The position numbers and the translations under genes were made by a program. Below, piece by piece: positions 34,424 to 43,731 of a stretch of DNA of 64,000 nucleotides (the first letter of the stretch is position 1; every line of letters begins with the position of its first letter). The notes under the pieces were generated by a model. That model ran no database searches. It saw only the letters and a list, made by a program, of their open reading frames with translations, and had not been told where the DNA came from. Source of the DNA: Gammaproteobacteria bacterium (GTDB lineage: Bacteria; Pseudomonadota; Gammaproteobacteria; Chromatiales; Chromatiaceae). The DNA lies in contig JAGRGU010000065.1 of assembly GCA_020445335.1 (NCBI GenBank), positions 18,996 through 82,995 of the forward strand, read 5' to 3'.

Positions 34424-36106
34424 TCAGCGTTGGCAGGTTTGTGCGCTGACCGCCTCTGCGCGGCGGTAGCCGCGGTACCCGCCACGTCCGGAGATGTCCA
34501 CGCCGTTGAGAAAGTAACTGTCGTCCTGGCGGTGTTCCGGACTCTCGACCCGGTAGCCGAGCAGTCGCGCGAGAAAACGCCCGACATCGTAATGGGTGGC
34601 GGGGCAGGGCAGTTCGGCAGGCAGCGCATCGAGCGCAGTGGGCGTATTGAGCCCGTGGTAGATAAAGGGTACGCGCGCCGAGCCGAACTCGAGCGTGTTG
34701 TGGCCGTAGCCGCCGGTTTCCCCCAGCCGCTGGCCGTGATCCGAGGTGATGACGATCACGGTCGGCCTGTCGGTGCGCTGCGCCAGCAGCTGGATGATCT
34801 CTCCGACCACCCAGTCGAAATAGGCCATCGCATCGTCGTAGCTGGCCTGCATATAGCGGTCGTACTTGCCCCGCGACAGCCCTTTGGCAAAGCGCAGGCG
34901 ATCGGGGGGGACGAAGTTCGCGTAGGGTATGTGTCCGGCGCGCGGATTGAGCGTGAGCATGAACGGCTGCCGCCAGTCGAGCGGCAGTTGCCGCAGCGTG
35001 TTGAGCAGGCGTTGGTCGTAGCTGCCCGGCGCGTTCTCGATATGCTTCAGTTCGCGCCAGATATCCACGGCGCCCAGCGACACCTGAGAGGCGATGGCAT
35101 ACATCTCCTGCGAGGAGAGGAACGCCGTCTGATACCCCTGCGTCTTGGCCAGCCGGTAGAGGTTGCTTCTGCCCGAAGCGATGTGGGTGCGGTTATCCGG
35201 CTCGTACTGCACGTTGAAGAACATCGGGATGGATACATGCGTGGAGACCCCGCTGGAGACCCCTGGCAGCCAGAAGAGGTCGGAAGCACGCGCCAGCGAG
35301 CTGAGGAAGGGGGTGGTGTCGTGCGGATAGCCGTAGAGCCCCATATGCGTGTAGGTGATACTTTCGCCCATGATGATCACCAGGTTGACCTTGTCCCCGG
35401 CGATCGGCGAAGCGACTCGGTCCACCCTGTACGGTGCATACTCTCTGCTGCCGGCGCCACCCTGTTCGAACAGCCGATCCCAGACCGTGTGGTAGGCGAT
35501 GGCGTTGACGCCGTTGCGGAACGCAGTCTTGCCCGGGTCGGGGTCGAAACGCATCGAGTTGTCTTCGGTGTAGGCGTGGATGAAGGGGACCAGCAGCCAG
35601 AAGAGCAGCAACCCGTAGCCCCACTTCTTCCCGGCTGAGAGGCTGAGTGCGGCGCTCTTCGACTGCAGCAGCAGCGTCAGCAACGCCGTCGCAAGGGTGA
35701 TCCCTGCGAGCGGCAGGAACAGGCGTAGCGTGCTGCTGTCGCTCAGCGTGATCCAGACGTCGTTGTCGGTCTGCCGCGACAGCAGCGCCAGCTCGGCGGG
35801 GCCATAAAAGGTGCCTGCCAGCAGGTGGTAGGCGATCTCGCTGAACTGCAGCAGCAGCATCAGCGCGAAGACCCAGAGGTAGGCGTGGCCGGAGCGCCGG
35901 CTCACGCGAAGAAACAGGAAGAAGGCGAAGATGTAGCCGATGTCGTCCTTGCGCCAGAGGATCCCCTGCAGCGCCCCGCTCCAGTGCAGATAGAGCTCGG
36001 CGAGCAGGAACGGGGCGCTAAGCAGCAGCGCCATGGTCAGATTGACCGCGACGCCCGCTGCGAATCTGGTCAGGCGTTGGATTCGGCTCCCCTCGACGGC
36101 GTTCAT
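34424..36106 (-). CDS. Sulfatase-fold membrane transferase (EptA-like) in phosphonate operon
   Basis: A 560-residue inner-membrane protein. Residues 1-195 hold five or so membrane helices. The periplasmic part is an alkaline phosphatase/sulfatase-type domain with metal-site motifs IIMGESITYTHMGLYGY, SSGVSTHVSIPMFF (Thr289, likely nucleophile), and ITSDHGQRLGETGGYGHNTL. It resembles phosphoethanolamine transferases such as EptA/CptA, but the Cys that usually follows the Thr motif is replaced by Met. Its ATG overlaps the stop of the nucleotidyltransferase gene (TGATG). In this operon the natural guess is transfer of an aminoethylphosphonate-bearing group to a surface glycan or lipid. Confidence 0.85.
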   Translation of the reverse strand: MNAVEGSRIQRLTRFAAGVAVNLTMALLLSAPFLLAELYLHWSGALQGILWRKDDIGYIFAFFLFLRVSRRSGHAYLWVFALMLLLQFSEIAYHLLAGTFYGPAELALLSRQTDNDVWITLSDSSTLRLFLPLAGITLATALLTLLLQSKSAALSLSAGKKWGYGLLLFWLLVPFIHAYTEDNSMRFDPDPGKTAFRNGVNAIAYHTVWDRLFEQGGAGSREYAPYRVDRVASPIAGDKVNLVIIMGESITYTHMGLYGYPHDTTPFLSSLARASDLFWLPGVSSGVSTHVSIPMFFNVQYEPDNRTHIASGRSNLYRLAKTQGYQTAFLSSQEMYAIASQVSLGAVDIWRELKHIENAPGSYDQRLLNTLRQLPLDWRQPFMLTLNPRAGHIPYANFVPPDRLRFAKGLSRGKYDRYMQASYDDAMAYFDWVVGEIIQLLAQRTDRPTVIVITSDHGQRLGETGGYGHNTLEFGSARVPFIYHGLNTPTALDALPAELPCPATHYDVGRFLARLLGYRVESPEHRQDDSYFLNGVDISGRGGYRGYRRAEAVSAQTCQR

Positions 36107-36855
36107 CAGGCTTCCGCCTCACGTGCCAGGATCAGGCGCTCGATCCGCTGCGCCCGCCGGTAGTGACTTTCGTCGTCGATCTCCGACCAGAGCAGATCGT
36201 CGATGGCGAGGCAGTGGACCGGGAGGGTGCGCGCGGCGGCGACCAGTGCGTCGGTCTCGTAGTCCAGGTGCAGGTCACCGCCGGCGAAATGGCGGCCGGC
36301 ATATTCGCACATGCGGGTGTAGAGTGGTGCGGAAATTTTGCTGATACCGACCAGCTCGCCGGCCACCAACGGTCCCAGCTGGGCGCGCCGTTTCGACATC
36401 GCCCGCAGTTTTCGGTCGGCGTCGGTCTCGACATAGACTTCGTCGCCGGCATCGGTAGGGCCGGAGAGCAGGATCAGGTTCTCCTCGGGTTGCGTCAGCA
36501 GTGCGGTGAGCGCCCGTTGTTCGTAGATCAGATCAGACTCCAGCAGCAGGAAGCCCTCCTTCACGGCGGCGCGCGCCAGATAGAGCGAGTACATACTCCC
36601 CGAGTCGGCGAAATCGGCGTTGTGAAGGGTGCAGATCAGATCCGGCCGCTCATCGGCCAGCGCGCGGTAGAACTCGGGCTGGTAGCCGGTGACGATGGTG
36701 ATGCGCTCGATGCCGACCCGCCGCAGCCGTTCGATCGAGGTGCCGACGAGCGACTCGCCGCCAAGCGCCAGCGCCCCTTTCGGTCCCTGGTGTCCGATCG
36801 GGCGCAGGCGGGTGCCCATGCCGGCCGCCAGTATCACCGCCTGCCTCAGGCGCAT
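36106..36855 (-). CDS. LicC/PntC-type nucleotidyltransferase, probable CTP:aminoethylphosphonate cytidylyltransferase
   Basis: A 249-residue sugar-phosphate nucleotidyltransferase fold: VILAAGMGTRLRPIGHQGPK (signature LAAGxGTRL...PK), LHNADFADSGSMYSLYLARA, LLLESDLIYEQRAL and WSEIDDESHYRRA. The second half follows LicC (CTP:phosphocholine cytidylyltransferase) better than sugar enzymes. Located after the AEP transaminase gene (10-base overlap) it most likely makes CMP-AEP, the activated donor for phosphonolipids or phosphonoglycans. Specificity is inferred from context; phosphocholine or a sugar phosphate remain possible. Confidence 0.8.
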   Translation of the reverse strand: MRLRQAVILAAGMGTRLRPIGHQGPKGALALGGESLVGTSIERLRRVGIERITIVTGYQPEFYRALADERPDLICTLHNADFADSGSMYSLYLARAAVKEGFLLLESDLIYEQRALTALLTQPEENLILLSGPTDAGDEVYVETDADRKLRAMSKRRAQLGPLVAGELVGISKISAPLYTRMCEYAGRHFAGGDLHLDYETDALVAAARTLPVHCLAIDDLLWSEIDDESHYRRAQRIERLILAREAEA

Positions 36856-37937
36856 AGCAGTCGCTCGAGCGTGGCCAGCAGACGGGCCAGGTCATCGTCG
36901 CGGATGTCGCCCATGGTGCAGATGCGGAACATCTCCTTATAGAGGTCACCCTGGCCGGCGTAGATGATGAAGCCGGCGTCGCGCAGCGCATCGTGCAGCG
37001 CCGGGTAGTCCCAGTCCCGCGGCAGGGCGAAGGATGAGATCATGCTGGAGTAGCTGTCGTCGTCGATGTAGGCGGCGACGCCGAGCGCATCTAGCCGCTC
37101 GCGCAGCTGCCTCGACAGCAGGCGGTAGCGAGCCCGTCGTCCCCGCCAGCCGCCCTGCCGCTCCAGCTCGTCCAGTGCCTGGCGCAGCGCGAAGCAGGCG
37201 TGCACCGCCGGGGTGAAGGGCGAGAAGCCGTCGACCTGCGCCGCCTGGTAACGGAACAGGTCCGTGTAGAGCCCGTCCGCCTGGCTGGTGCCGGTTTCGA
37301 ACAGGCGCTTGCGCGCCATGACGAAAGCGATGCCGACGATGCCGTGCAGGCATTTGTTGCCGGTGGAGGCGACCGCGTCCAGATTGGGGTGGGAGAAGTC
37401 GATCCGTTCGGCGCCGAAACTGGAGACGGCGTCCAGCAGCAGCCGGCACTCGAACTCGGCGCAGAGCGCCAGCAGTGGCTCGAGCTCGTTCAGGCGTCCG
37501 CTGGTGGTCTCGTTGTGCACCGCGACGATGTGGCCGATGTCGATTGCCTGCTCCAGCTTCCGCCGCGCGCGGTCCAGCGCCATCGGCTCGCGCCAGTCGG
37601 CCCGCAGCTCGACGTACGGACGTTTGTGGGCGCCCAGCATGGCGGCAATCCGCTCGCCATAGACGCCGTTGCTCAATACCAGCGTGGTGCTCTCCCGGGG
37701 GGCGAGGCTGTCGATCATCGCCTCCACCGCGCAGGTACCCGACCCGGTCAGCGTGACCGCCTCGAATTCCTCTTCCGCCTCAGCATAGACCCGCGCCAGG
37801 CGCTGCTTGATATCGAGCATGAGCGCGGCGAAATCGGCTTCACGGTGGCACATGTCGTCGTGGAGCAGCGCCTTGCGCACGCTGTCGCTCAGCGTCACCG
37901 GGCCTGGATTCAGCAGTATGGGGGGGCGTCCATTCAT
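36846..37937 (-). CDS. phnW: 2-aminoethylphosphonate transaminase
   Basis: A 363-residue class V PLP aminotransferase of the PhnW type: ILLNPGPVTLSDSVRKALL at the start, TGSGTCAVEAMIDSL, DAVSSFGAERIDF and STGNKCLHGIVG, whose Lys holds PLP. PhnW interconverts phosphonoacetaldehyde and AEP. As no phosphonatase gene is present and PEP mutase is, the biosynthetic direction (aldehyde to AEP) is expected. The ATG at 37937 overlaps the ppd stop by 4 bases (ATGA). An open frame extends upstream to 38195 but lies inside ppd and is not needed. Confidence 0.9.
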   Translation of the reverse strand: MNGRPPILLNPGPVTLSDSVRKALLHDDMCHREADFAALMLDIKQRLARVYAEAEEEFEAVTLTGSGTCAVEAMIDSLAPRESTTLVLSNGVYGERIAAMLGAHKRPYVELRADWREPMALDRARRKLEQAIDIGHIVAVHNETTSGRLNELEPLLALCAEFECRLLLDAVSSFGAERIDFSHPNLDAVASTGNKCLHGIVGIAFVMARKRLFETGTSQADGLYTDLFRYQAAQVDGFSPFTPAVHACFALRQALDELERQGGWRGRRARYRLLSRQLRERLDALGVAAYIDDDSYSSMISSFALPRDWDYPALHDALRDAGFIIYAGQGDLYKEMFRICTMGDIRDDDLARLLATLERLLCA

Positions 37938-39076
37938 CGCCGTATCTCGAGGAAATCGTGCAAACGCCGGGCGACCTCCACTGGCGTGATCGTCGGCCGC
38001 GGCAGATCCTCCGGTACCCCCTGGACCATCGGCGCATGGATGAAAAAGAGCCCGCCGGGCCGATCCCGAAGCCGCCGCGCGAGCGCTTCCGCGCTGTCGA
38101 CCCGGTAACTCTGCGGGTAGCCGCAGGCGGTGGCGATGGCGCAGAAGTCGACCGAGCGCGAAACCGTCGCCTGGCCGCCGGTCGATTCGTGGCAACCGTT
38201 GTCCAGCAGGATATGCGTCAGGTTGTCGGGACGCTGGTATCCGATGGTGCTCATCGCGCCCATGCGCATCAGCGCCGCGCCGTCACCGTCGAGTACCAGC
38301 ACCCGGCGCTCGGGCCGGACCAGCGCCAGCCCCAGGCCGAAACTGGAGGCACAGCCCATGCTCCCCACCATGTAGAGCTGGTTCGGCCGATCGGCCAGTG
38401 CGTAGAGCTCGCGACCGGTATAGCCGGTGGTGGCGATGATCAGCGCCTCCTCGCCGGCGGCGGCCTGTACCGCGCGCAGATAGGCGCTGCGGCGCTCGCT
38501 GGGGGTGCCGACCGGGATTGCCTTGGCTGGCGCGGAGGGCGCCTTTATCTGCGGCTGGCTGCGCAAGCTGCAGGGCGCCACGCTGCCCTTGCGCATCACC
38601 AGCGCATACGGGGTGCCCGACTCCTGCATGTGCGCCACCGCACGTTGCAAGCAGTCGGCTATCCCGCTCTCCTGGTCCGGGAAGTACTCCCAGGGAATTT
38701 GCATCAGCTCGAGCATGGCGGTGGTGATCTCACCCATCAGCTCGTGCTGGGGCTCGTCGGGCACGCCGCCCGGTTCGCCTCGCAGCGTGACGATCAACAG
38801 CAGCGGAATACGGAAGCTGTGGGTCAGCGAGGTCAGAGGATTGACCGCGTTTCCCAGTCCCGAGTTCTGGAACATCGCGATCGAGCGCACGCCGCCGAGC
38901 TGCGCGCCGGCGGCAATCGCGACGGCGTCGCCTTCGTTGGCGGCGGCGATATAGCGCTGCGACGGATCGTCAATGACGTAGTTGATGAAAGGCTTGAGGT
39001 AGGAGCATGGCACGCCGATCCAGAGGCCGAAACCCTGCCCTCTCACCGCGTCGACGAACTTTTCTGCTGAGATCAT
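37934..39076 (-). CDS. ppd: Phosphonopyruvate decarboxylase
   Basis: A 380-residue thiamine-diphosphate enzyme that decarboxylates phosphonopyruvate to phosphonoacetaldehyde, making phosphonate synthesis irreversible. Features: ISAEKFVDAVRGQGFGLWIG, GVPCSYLKPFINYVID, AANEGDAVAIAAGA (catalytic Glu), and the ThDP/Mg motif VLDGDGAALMRMG ... LLDNGCHESTGG. ATG 39076 gives the family-typical N-terminus and lies 16 bases after the pepM stop behind CCGGAG; an upstream ATG at 39121 would overlap pepM. Second gene of the operon. Confidence 0.92.
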   Translation of the reverse strand: MISAEKFVDAVRGQGFGLWIGVPCSYLKPFINYVIDDPSQRYIAAANEGDAVAIAAGAQLGGVRSIAMFQNSGLGNAVNPLTSLTHSFRIPLLLIVTLRGEPGGVPDEPQHELMGEITTAMLELMQIPWEYFPDQESGIADCLQRAVAHMQESGTPYALVMRKGSVAPCSLRSQPQIKAPSAPAKAIPVGTPSERRSAYLRAVQAAAGEEALIIATTGYTGRELYALADRPNQLYMVGSMGCASSFGLGLALVRPERRVLVLDGDGAALMRMGAMSTIGYQRPDNLTHILLDNGCHESTGGQATVSRSVDFCAIATACGYPQSYRVDSAEALARRLRDRPGGLFFIHAPMVQGVPEDLPRPTITPVEVARRLHDFLEIRR

Positions 39077-39092
39077 GGCTCGGGCTCCGGCG

Positions 39093-40706
39093 TCAGAAGT
39101 TGCCGGCCTGGACGACGTCATCGAGGGTGTCGATGTCGAGCCAGTGGCCGGTGGTGTAGAGGCCGCGAACCGCTTGTCCGCGTTCGATCAGGCGGTTGAG
39201 CAGTTCTGGGATTTTTGCCTGCCGCTGACCCGGTTCCCGCAGCATCCGTTCGCTGGCCTGCAGGATTTCGGGGATTGTATCGGCATCGATCTTCAGGAAC
39301 CCCATCCACTCGCCATGGATCTGGTTGCCGGGGAGATCGGCGGCGATCTCAAGCAGGTTGACCGGGGTGGTGAACGACTCCCGGCTATGGGGCGCCGAGC
39401 AGCGCACATAGTCGGCGCTGCGGTGGCGGTTGGCGCTCTCCATCCAGTTGGTGTCGATCGCGACCGCCAGGGGCGCCTCCGATTCGGCCAGCATCTGCGC
39501 GATATATTTGTTGAACAGCACGTCGCCGTAACAGACGATCAGGTCCTGCTCGGGGTCGACGCCGCGCAGACCCTTCAGCAGCGACAACAGCTCACCCGAG
39601 TCGGCGAACTCGTCGTTGTCGATCAGTTTCAGGTTGGGCAGGTCGACCGCCTCCTTGCGGTAGCCGCGGACCACCGAGATGCGTTTTATGCCGGTCGCAT
39701 TGAGCGCCTCGACGATACTCGACAACAGCGGTTTGCCGCCGATGTTGACCATCGTCTTCGGGCGCTGTTCGGTCAGCGGGCCGAGCTCCTTGCCCCGCGA
39801 CGCCGCCAGCACCAGTGCCTGGGTGCCGCGGCTGCGCTGCGGCAGATATTTCTTCTCCGCCTGCTGCAGCTCGGTCGCCCCCTGCAATCGGAACACCTCG
39901 GTCACCGGGACCACGCGGTCTTCGACCGAGAGCAGGTTCTGCTCGTCGGCGAGGGTTCGCGCGGTCGCCTGCATTGCCGCGATCGAGGCGCGCATCAGGT
40001 GATTGGCCCAGATGATCAGCGAAAAGCCGTGGTCACGGAACAGCTCGGTGGGGGTGGCGTAGTATTTGGTCGGCACGATCACCACCGGGGCGCGCGCCCC
40101 CCATTCCTGCTTGAAGGCCAGGATCTCGTCCGGCGTGCTCAGCGCCGAGTGGATCAGGATGGCGTCGGCGCCGGCCGCGTGGTAGGCCTCGGCACGCCTC
40201 AGCGCCTCGCTCAGGCCCCAGCCTGCGATGAACGCCTCGATCCTGGCGACGATAGCGAAGTCGTCGTCGCGCTGCGCATCCTTGCCGGCCTTGATCTTGC
40301 CGCAGAATTCGTCGATATCGGCCAGCGGCTGCGCCTGTCCCCCGATAAAGCTGTTGGTCTTGGGAAAGAGTTTGTCCTCGATGCAGACGGCGGCCACTTC
40401 GCGCTGTTCCAGTTTATTGACCAGCCGACGCATGTTGTTGAAATTACCGTACCCGGTGTCTCCGTCGAGCAGGATCGGGATGCGCGTGGCATCCGACATG
40501 AATTCCAGCATCTCCAGCACCTGGGTCCAGCTCGCCTCGTTGTTGTCGCGTACGCCGAACTGTGCCGAGAGCGAAAGCCCACTACCCCAGATCCCCCTGA
40601 AGCCGGCCTCCTGAGCGATGATGGCGCTGATGCCGTTGTGCGCCTCGCATAGGAATTCAAGATTATCTGAGTTCAGTAACTCTCTGAACTGTAGGGTTTT
40701 TTTCAC
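39093..40706 (-). CDS. pepM: Phosphoenolpyruvate mutase fused to nucleotidyltransferase domain
   Basis: A 537-residue bifunctional protein. Residues 1-295 are PEP mutase, which rearranges PEP to phosphonopyruvate: [32 protein letters not shown] and the diagnostic [11 protein letters not shown]. Residues 310-537 are a nucleotidyltransferase-like domain ([43 protein letters not shown]), whose start [18 protein letters not shown] departs from the usual LAAGxGTRL loop. The start is set at GTG 40706 ([10 protein letters not shown]), matching PEP mutase N-termini. First gene of the AEP operon and its defining enzyme; probably co-expressed with ppd, phnW, the LicC-like gene and the sulfatase-fold gene. 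Confidence 0.92.
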   Translation of the reverse strand: MKKTLQFRELLNSDNLEFLCEAHNGISAIIAQEAGFRGIWGSGLSLSAQFGVRDNNEASWTQVLEMLEFMSDATRIPILLDGDTGYGNFNNMRRLVNKLEQREVAAVCIEDKLFPKTNSFIGGQAQPLADIDEFCGKIKAGKDAQRDDDFAIVARIEAFIAGWGLSEALRRAEAYHAAGADAILIHSALSTPDEILAFKQEWGARAPVVIVPTKYYATPTELFRDHGFSLIIWANHLMRASIAAMQATARTLADEQNLLSVEDRVVPVTEVFRLQGATELQQAEKKYLPQRSRGTQALVLAASRGKELGPLTEQRPKTMVNIGGKPLLSSIVEALNATGIKRISVVRGYRKEAVDLPNLKLIDNDEFADSGELLSLLKGLRGVDPEQDLIVCYGDVLFNKYIAQMLAESEAPLAVAIDTNWMESANRHRSADYVRCSAPHSRESFTTPVNLLEIAADLPGNQIHGEWMGFLKIDADTIPEILQASERMLREPGQRQAKIPELLNRLIERGQAVRGLYTTGHWLDIDTLDDVVQAGNF

Positions 40707-40710
40707 AAAC

Positions 40711-40740
40711 TTGGCTTCCGGTTGGGAAAACAAATAATAT
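40711..40740 (+). promoter_or_regulatory. Possible licD promoter in the divergent gap
   Basis: TTGGCT (40711-40716) and TAATAT (40735-40740) are spaced by 18 bases in the only A/T-rich part of the pepM-licD gap. Transcription would start near 40747, about 60 bases before the licD start. The minus strand of the same patch (TATATT) could serve pepM. Confidence 0.4.
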
Positions 40741-40806
40741 ACCAAATTCGGTGCCGGTGCGCCGCGTCAGGATCTGCAAATCAGCGGGAAAACCATTATC
40801 TCCGGG

Positions 40807-41436
40807 TTGAAGAAAATCAAGCGATCGCTCAAGCGGCGGTTGGGTCTGCCCAGTGGGCGCCCGCCTTTCACCGGCAAGCACTACCGGCGTGGACGGACGC
40901 TGCTGCTGGACACGGTCGATATCTTCAATGCCGCCGGCATTCCCTACACGCTTGATGCCGGCACCCTGCTCGGCATCGTGCGCGATGGCGACCTGATCCC
41001 CTGGGACAACGATATCGACCTGATGCTGCCGGCCAGCGCCGTGCCGCAGCTGCGCCGCGTCTACCGGCAGATCTTCCTGCGCGGCTGGAAGGTATCCAGA
41101 ACCTATCGCATGACCTTCGCCAGCGACGCATGGCGGGTGGGCGACCCGCGGGTGGTCAAGCTGCGCAGCTGGAATCCCTGGCTGTTCGGGCCTGGCTCGA
41201 CGCTGCTGGATATCACCATCATCCATCCTCATCAGGGGGCTTACTGGTGGGAGATGGCGAAGCAGGTCTGCCGCGCCGATGCCGGCTATTTCGAACAGGA
41301 GAGCTGGCTGCAGTGGGGCGGGCGCCGGATACGGGTACCGCACGACTACGAAGCCTACCTGGGCGAGCTCTACGGCGACTGGAGAACCCCCGACGCGAAG
41401 TTCCATCACGACCAGTTCGGCACCATCGTCAGATAA
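40807..41436 (+). CDS. licD: LicD-family phospho(no)transferase
   Basis: A 209-residue LicD-type nucleotidyltransferase-fold protein: [20 protein letters not shown] followed by NDIDLMLP gives the conserved GxxR...WDxDxD acidic motif; [14 protein letters not shown] and [13 protein letters not shown] are also typical. LicD enzymes move phosphocholine, or related headgroups, from CDP-type donors to surface sugars. Beside an AEP pathway the likely donor is CMP-AEP. No ATG is available; TTG 40807 is the best start (next TTG 24 bases later) with a poor ribosome-binding site, so the exact start is uncertain. Divergent from pepM. Confidence 0.8.
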   Translation: MKKIKRSLKRRLGLPSGRPPFTGKHYRRGRTLLLDTVDIFNAAGIPYTLDAGTLLGIVRDGDLIPWDNDIDLMLPASAVPQLRRVYRQIFLRGWKVSRTYRMTFASDAWRVGDPRVVKLRSWNPWLFGPGSTLLDITIIHPHQGAYWWEMAKQVCRADAGYFEQESWLQWGGRRIRVPHDYEAYLGELYGDWRTPDAKFHHDQFGTIVR

Positions 41437-41610
41437 ACCCGGCGGCACTTGTTGCGCGCGACGTCGGATTTTCGCGATGGCTGGAGGCGATTGCTGCCGA
41501 TGTCGTCGCAAAGATATTTACGCTCGCCAGCGTCTGCGACGCGCTATCATTGCACGCAAATGATGGCGTGCGCCGGATGGCTGAGTGCGCCCGGGCGGAC
41601 AGGTTGTGGG

Positions 41611-41772
41611 ATGAAACGGAAAACGGTCAAGAAGAGATTACGCAAGTGCCTGCAGTGCCGGCACCTGCGTTTTCGCAAAAGCTTTATCTGGAAGCAGTGC
41701 CGCAAGTGCGGCTGCCTGGTGGAGCTGAAAGCCCGTCTTCCCTCCGCCAGCTGTCCCAAGGGGAAGTGGTGA
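41611..41772 (+). CDS. 53-residue Cys-rich (zinc-ribbon-like) protein coupled to potA
   Basis: A very basic small protein: [20 protein letters not shown] ... [11 protein letters not shown] ... ASCPKGKW. Five or six Cys in CxxC-type pairs suggest a zinc-binding knuckle; the ending ASCP.GKW is like a family of short bacterial and phage proteins (DUF6171-like, from memory). Its TGA overlaps the GTG start of potA (GTGA), so it is translationally coupled to the polyamine transporter ATPase. An open frame reaches back to 41449, but ATG 41611 begins the conserved part. Function unknown. Confidence 0.65.
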   Translation: MKRKTVKKRLRKCLQCRHLRFRKSFIWKQCRKCGCLVELKARLPSASCPKGKW

Positions 41773-42878
41773 CCGCGAGTCGGACGGAGCGTCGTAAAAT
41801 AGTATCGCTCAGCGGTGTGCGCAAAGCGTTCGGCAATCGGGTCGTGCTGCCCGGGCTCGACCTGGATATCTACCGTGGGGAGTTCGTAACGCTGCTGGGA
41901 CCCTCCGGTTGCGGCAAGACCACGATTCTACGCCTGATCGGCGGCTTCGAGTCGCCCGATGCCGGCAGCATCCTGTTGGACGGAGAGGATATAGCGGCCC
42001 TGGACCCCAGCCAGCGGCCGGTCAATACCGTGTTCCAGAGCTACGCGCTGTTCCCGCACATGAGCGTCTTCGACAACGTTGCCTACGGTCTGCGCGCGGA
42101 GCGGCGGCCGGAAGAGGAGATCGAACGACGTGTCGGCGACATGCTGCGCATGGTCCAGCTCGAGGAGTTGGCGCGGCGCAAGCCCGATCAGCTCTCCGGC
42201 GGGCAGCAGCAGCGCGTCGCCATCGCCCGCGCGCTCGTCAAGGGGCCGCGACTGCTGCTGCTCGACGAGCCGCTCAGCGCGCTCGACTACAAGTTGCGCA
42301 AGCAGATGCAGAACGAGCTGAAGCGGATGCAGCGCGAACTTGGTATCACCTTCCTGTTCATTACCCACGACCAGGAGGAGGCGCTGTCGATGTCGGACCG
42401 CGTGGTGGTGCTGCGCGACGGGGTGATCGAGCAGAGCGGTACGCCGCGCGACGTCTACGAGTCGCCCGCCAACCTCTTCGTGGCCCGTTTCGTCGGCGAG
42501 ATCAACGTCCTCGACGTCAGGGTGATCGCGCAGCTGGAGGGGGGGCGGCTGCTCGCCGAGATCGAGGGGAAGCAGCGCGAATTCGACGCCGGCCAGCACC
42601 GCTTCGCCCCCGGCACGCGACTGCACGCGCTGCTGCGCCCGGAGGATATGCGCCTGCTGCCGGCCGACGACGGCAGCGCTCTGCCCGGCGAGGTGGTCGA
42701 GCGCAACTACAAGGGGATGATGCTGGAGACGCTGATCCGTCTCGACTCCGGCAGGCAGCTGCAGGCATGCGAGTTCTTCGACGAGAGCGATCCCGATTTC
42801 GACTACCTGCTGGGTGAACGGGTGGGCGTGAGCTGGGTGCCTGGCTGGGAGGTGCTGCTGGCCGATGAGGGGGCGTGA
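41769..42878 (+). CDS. potA: Spermidine/putrescine ABC transporter ATPase
   Basis: A 369-residue ATPase of the polyamine importer: Walker [11 protein letters not shown] loop [12 protein letters not shown], signature [15 protein letters not shown], Walker [13 protein letters not shown], and the TOBE-type regulatory C-terminus ([11 protein letters not shown]). GTG 41769 is chosen because it follows AAGGGGAAG and overlaps the stop of the small Cys-rich gene; GTG 41766 is the alternative. The open frame extends to 41130 but that part overlaps licD in another frame. It begins a tightly overlapping potABCD operon. Confidence 0.92.
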   Translation: MTASRTERRKIVSLSGVRKAFGNRVVLPGLDLDIYRGEFVTLLGPSGCGKTTILRLIGGFESPDAGSILLDGEDIAALDPSQRPVNTVFQSYALFPHMSVFDNVAYGLRAERRPEEEIERRVGDMLRMVQLEELARRKPDQLSGGQQQRVAIARALVKGPRLLLLDEPLSALDYKLRKQMQNELKRMQRELGITFLFITHDQEEALSMSDRVVVLRDGVIEQSGTPRDVYESPANLFVARFVGEINVLDVRVIAQLEGGRLLAEIEGKQREFDAGQHRFAPGTRLHALLRPEDMRLLPADDGSALPGEVVERNYKGMMLETLIRLDSGRQLQACEFFDESDPDFDYLLGERVGVSWVPGWEVLLADEGA

Positions 42879-43731
42879 ACCTTTCCGGATCGCGGTGCTG
42901 CTGCTGATCTGGGGCTGGATAGTGCTGTTCGTGCTGCTCCCTAATCTGCTGGTGGTCGCAACCAGTTTCCTGACCCGCGACGACAGCCGTTTCATCAGCT
43001 GGCAGCTGACGCTGGATAACTACCTGCGGCTGGTGGATCCGGACTACCTCGGTGTATTCGGTCACTCGTTCTACATGGCGCTGGTGACCACCCTGCTCTG
43101 CCTGCTGGTCGGCTACCCGTTCGCCTACCTGCTGAGCCGTCTGCGTCCGTCGCTGAAACCCTACCTGCTGTTTCTGGTGATCGTGCCGTTCTGGACCAAC
43201 TCCCTGGTGCGCACCTACGCGATGAAGCTGCTGATCTCGGTCAATGGCCTGCTGAACAAACTGCTGCTGACGCTCGGCTGGATCGATACGCCGCTACGCA
43301 TGCTCTACAGCGAAGGGGCTGTCATTGCCGGCCTTTTCTACATTTTGCTGCCGTTCATGATCCTGCCGCTCTATGCGGTCTTCGAGCAGCTCCGGCCGGA
43401 GCTACTGGAGGCTTCGCGGGATCTCGGCGCCGGCCGCTGGCGCAGCTTCACGCGGGTGGTGCTGCCGCTGACGCTGCCAGGCATCATCGCCGGTTCGCTG
43501 CTGGTGCTGCTGCCGGCGGTCGGCATGTTTTACGTCGCCGATGTGCTCGGCGGTGCCAAGAACCTGCTCATTGGCAATGTCATCAAGAGCCAGTTTCTCG
43601 ACGCCCGCGACTGGCCTTTCGGTGCCGCGGCAAGTCTGTTGCTGACCGTGGCGATGGCGGTGCTGCTCTATGCCTACTACCTCAGCGTCAACATGATCAG
43701 GCGCCCGGACAACGATGCTGAACTGGCTTAA
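42865..43731 (+). CDS. potB: Spermidine/putrescine ABC transporter permease
   Basis: A 288-residue inner-membrane permease with about six helices ([19 protein letters not shown] at the start, [18 protein letters not shown]) and the EAA loop [20 protein letters not shown] that contacts PotA. The start overlaps potA by 14 bases. Forms the membrane channel with PotC. Confidence 0.92.
   Translation: MRGREPFRIAVLLLIWGWIVLFVLLPNLLVVATSFLTRDDSRFISWQLTLDNYLRLVDPDYLGVFGHSFYMALVTTLLCLLVGYPFAYLLSRLRPSLKPYLLFLVIVPFWTNSLVRTYAMKLLISVNGLLNKLLLTLGWIDTPLRMLYSEGAVIAGLFYILLPFMILPLYAVFEQLRPELLEASRDLGAGRWRSFTRVVLPLTLPGIIAGSLLVLLPAVGMFYVADVLGGAKNLLIGNVIKSQFLDARDWPFGAAASLLLTVAMAVLLYAYYLSVNMIRRPDNDAELA

Noticed and set aside
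36846-38195. 449-residue version of the AEP transaminase
   Set aside because: The first 86 residues lie inside ppd and look like frame-shadow; ATG 37937 overlaps the ppd stop as expected in an operon.
41130-41768. N-terminal extension of potA by more than 200 residues
   Set aside because: It overlaps licD and the small Cys-rich gene in another frame and lacks any conserved domain; PotA proteins begin close to GTG 41769.
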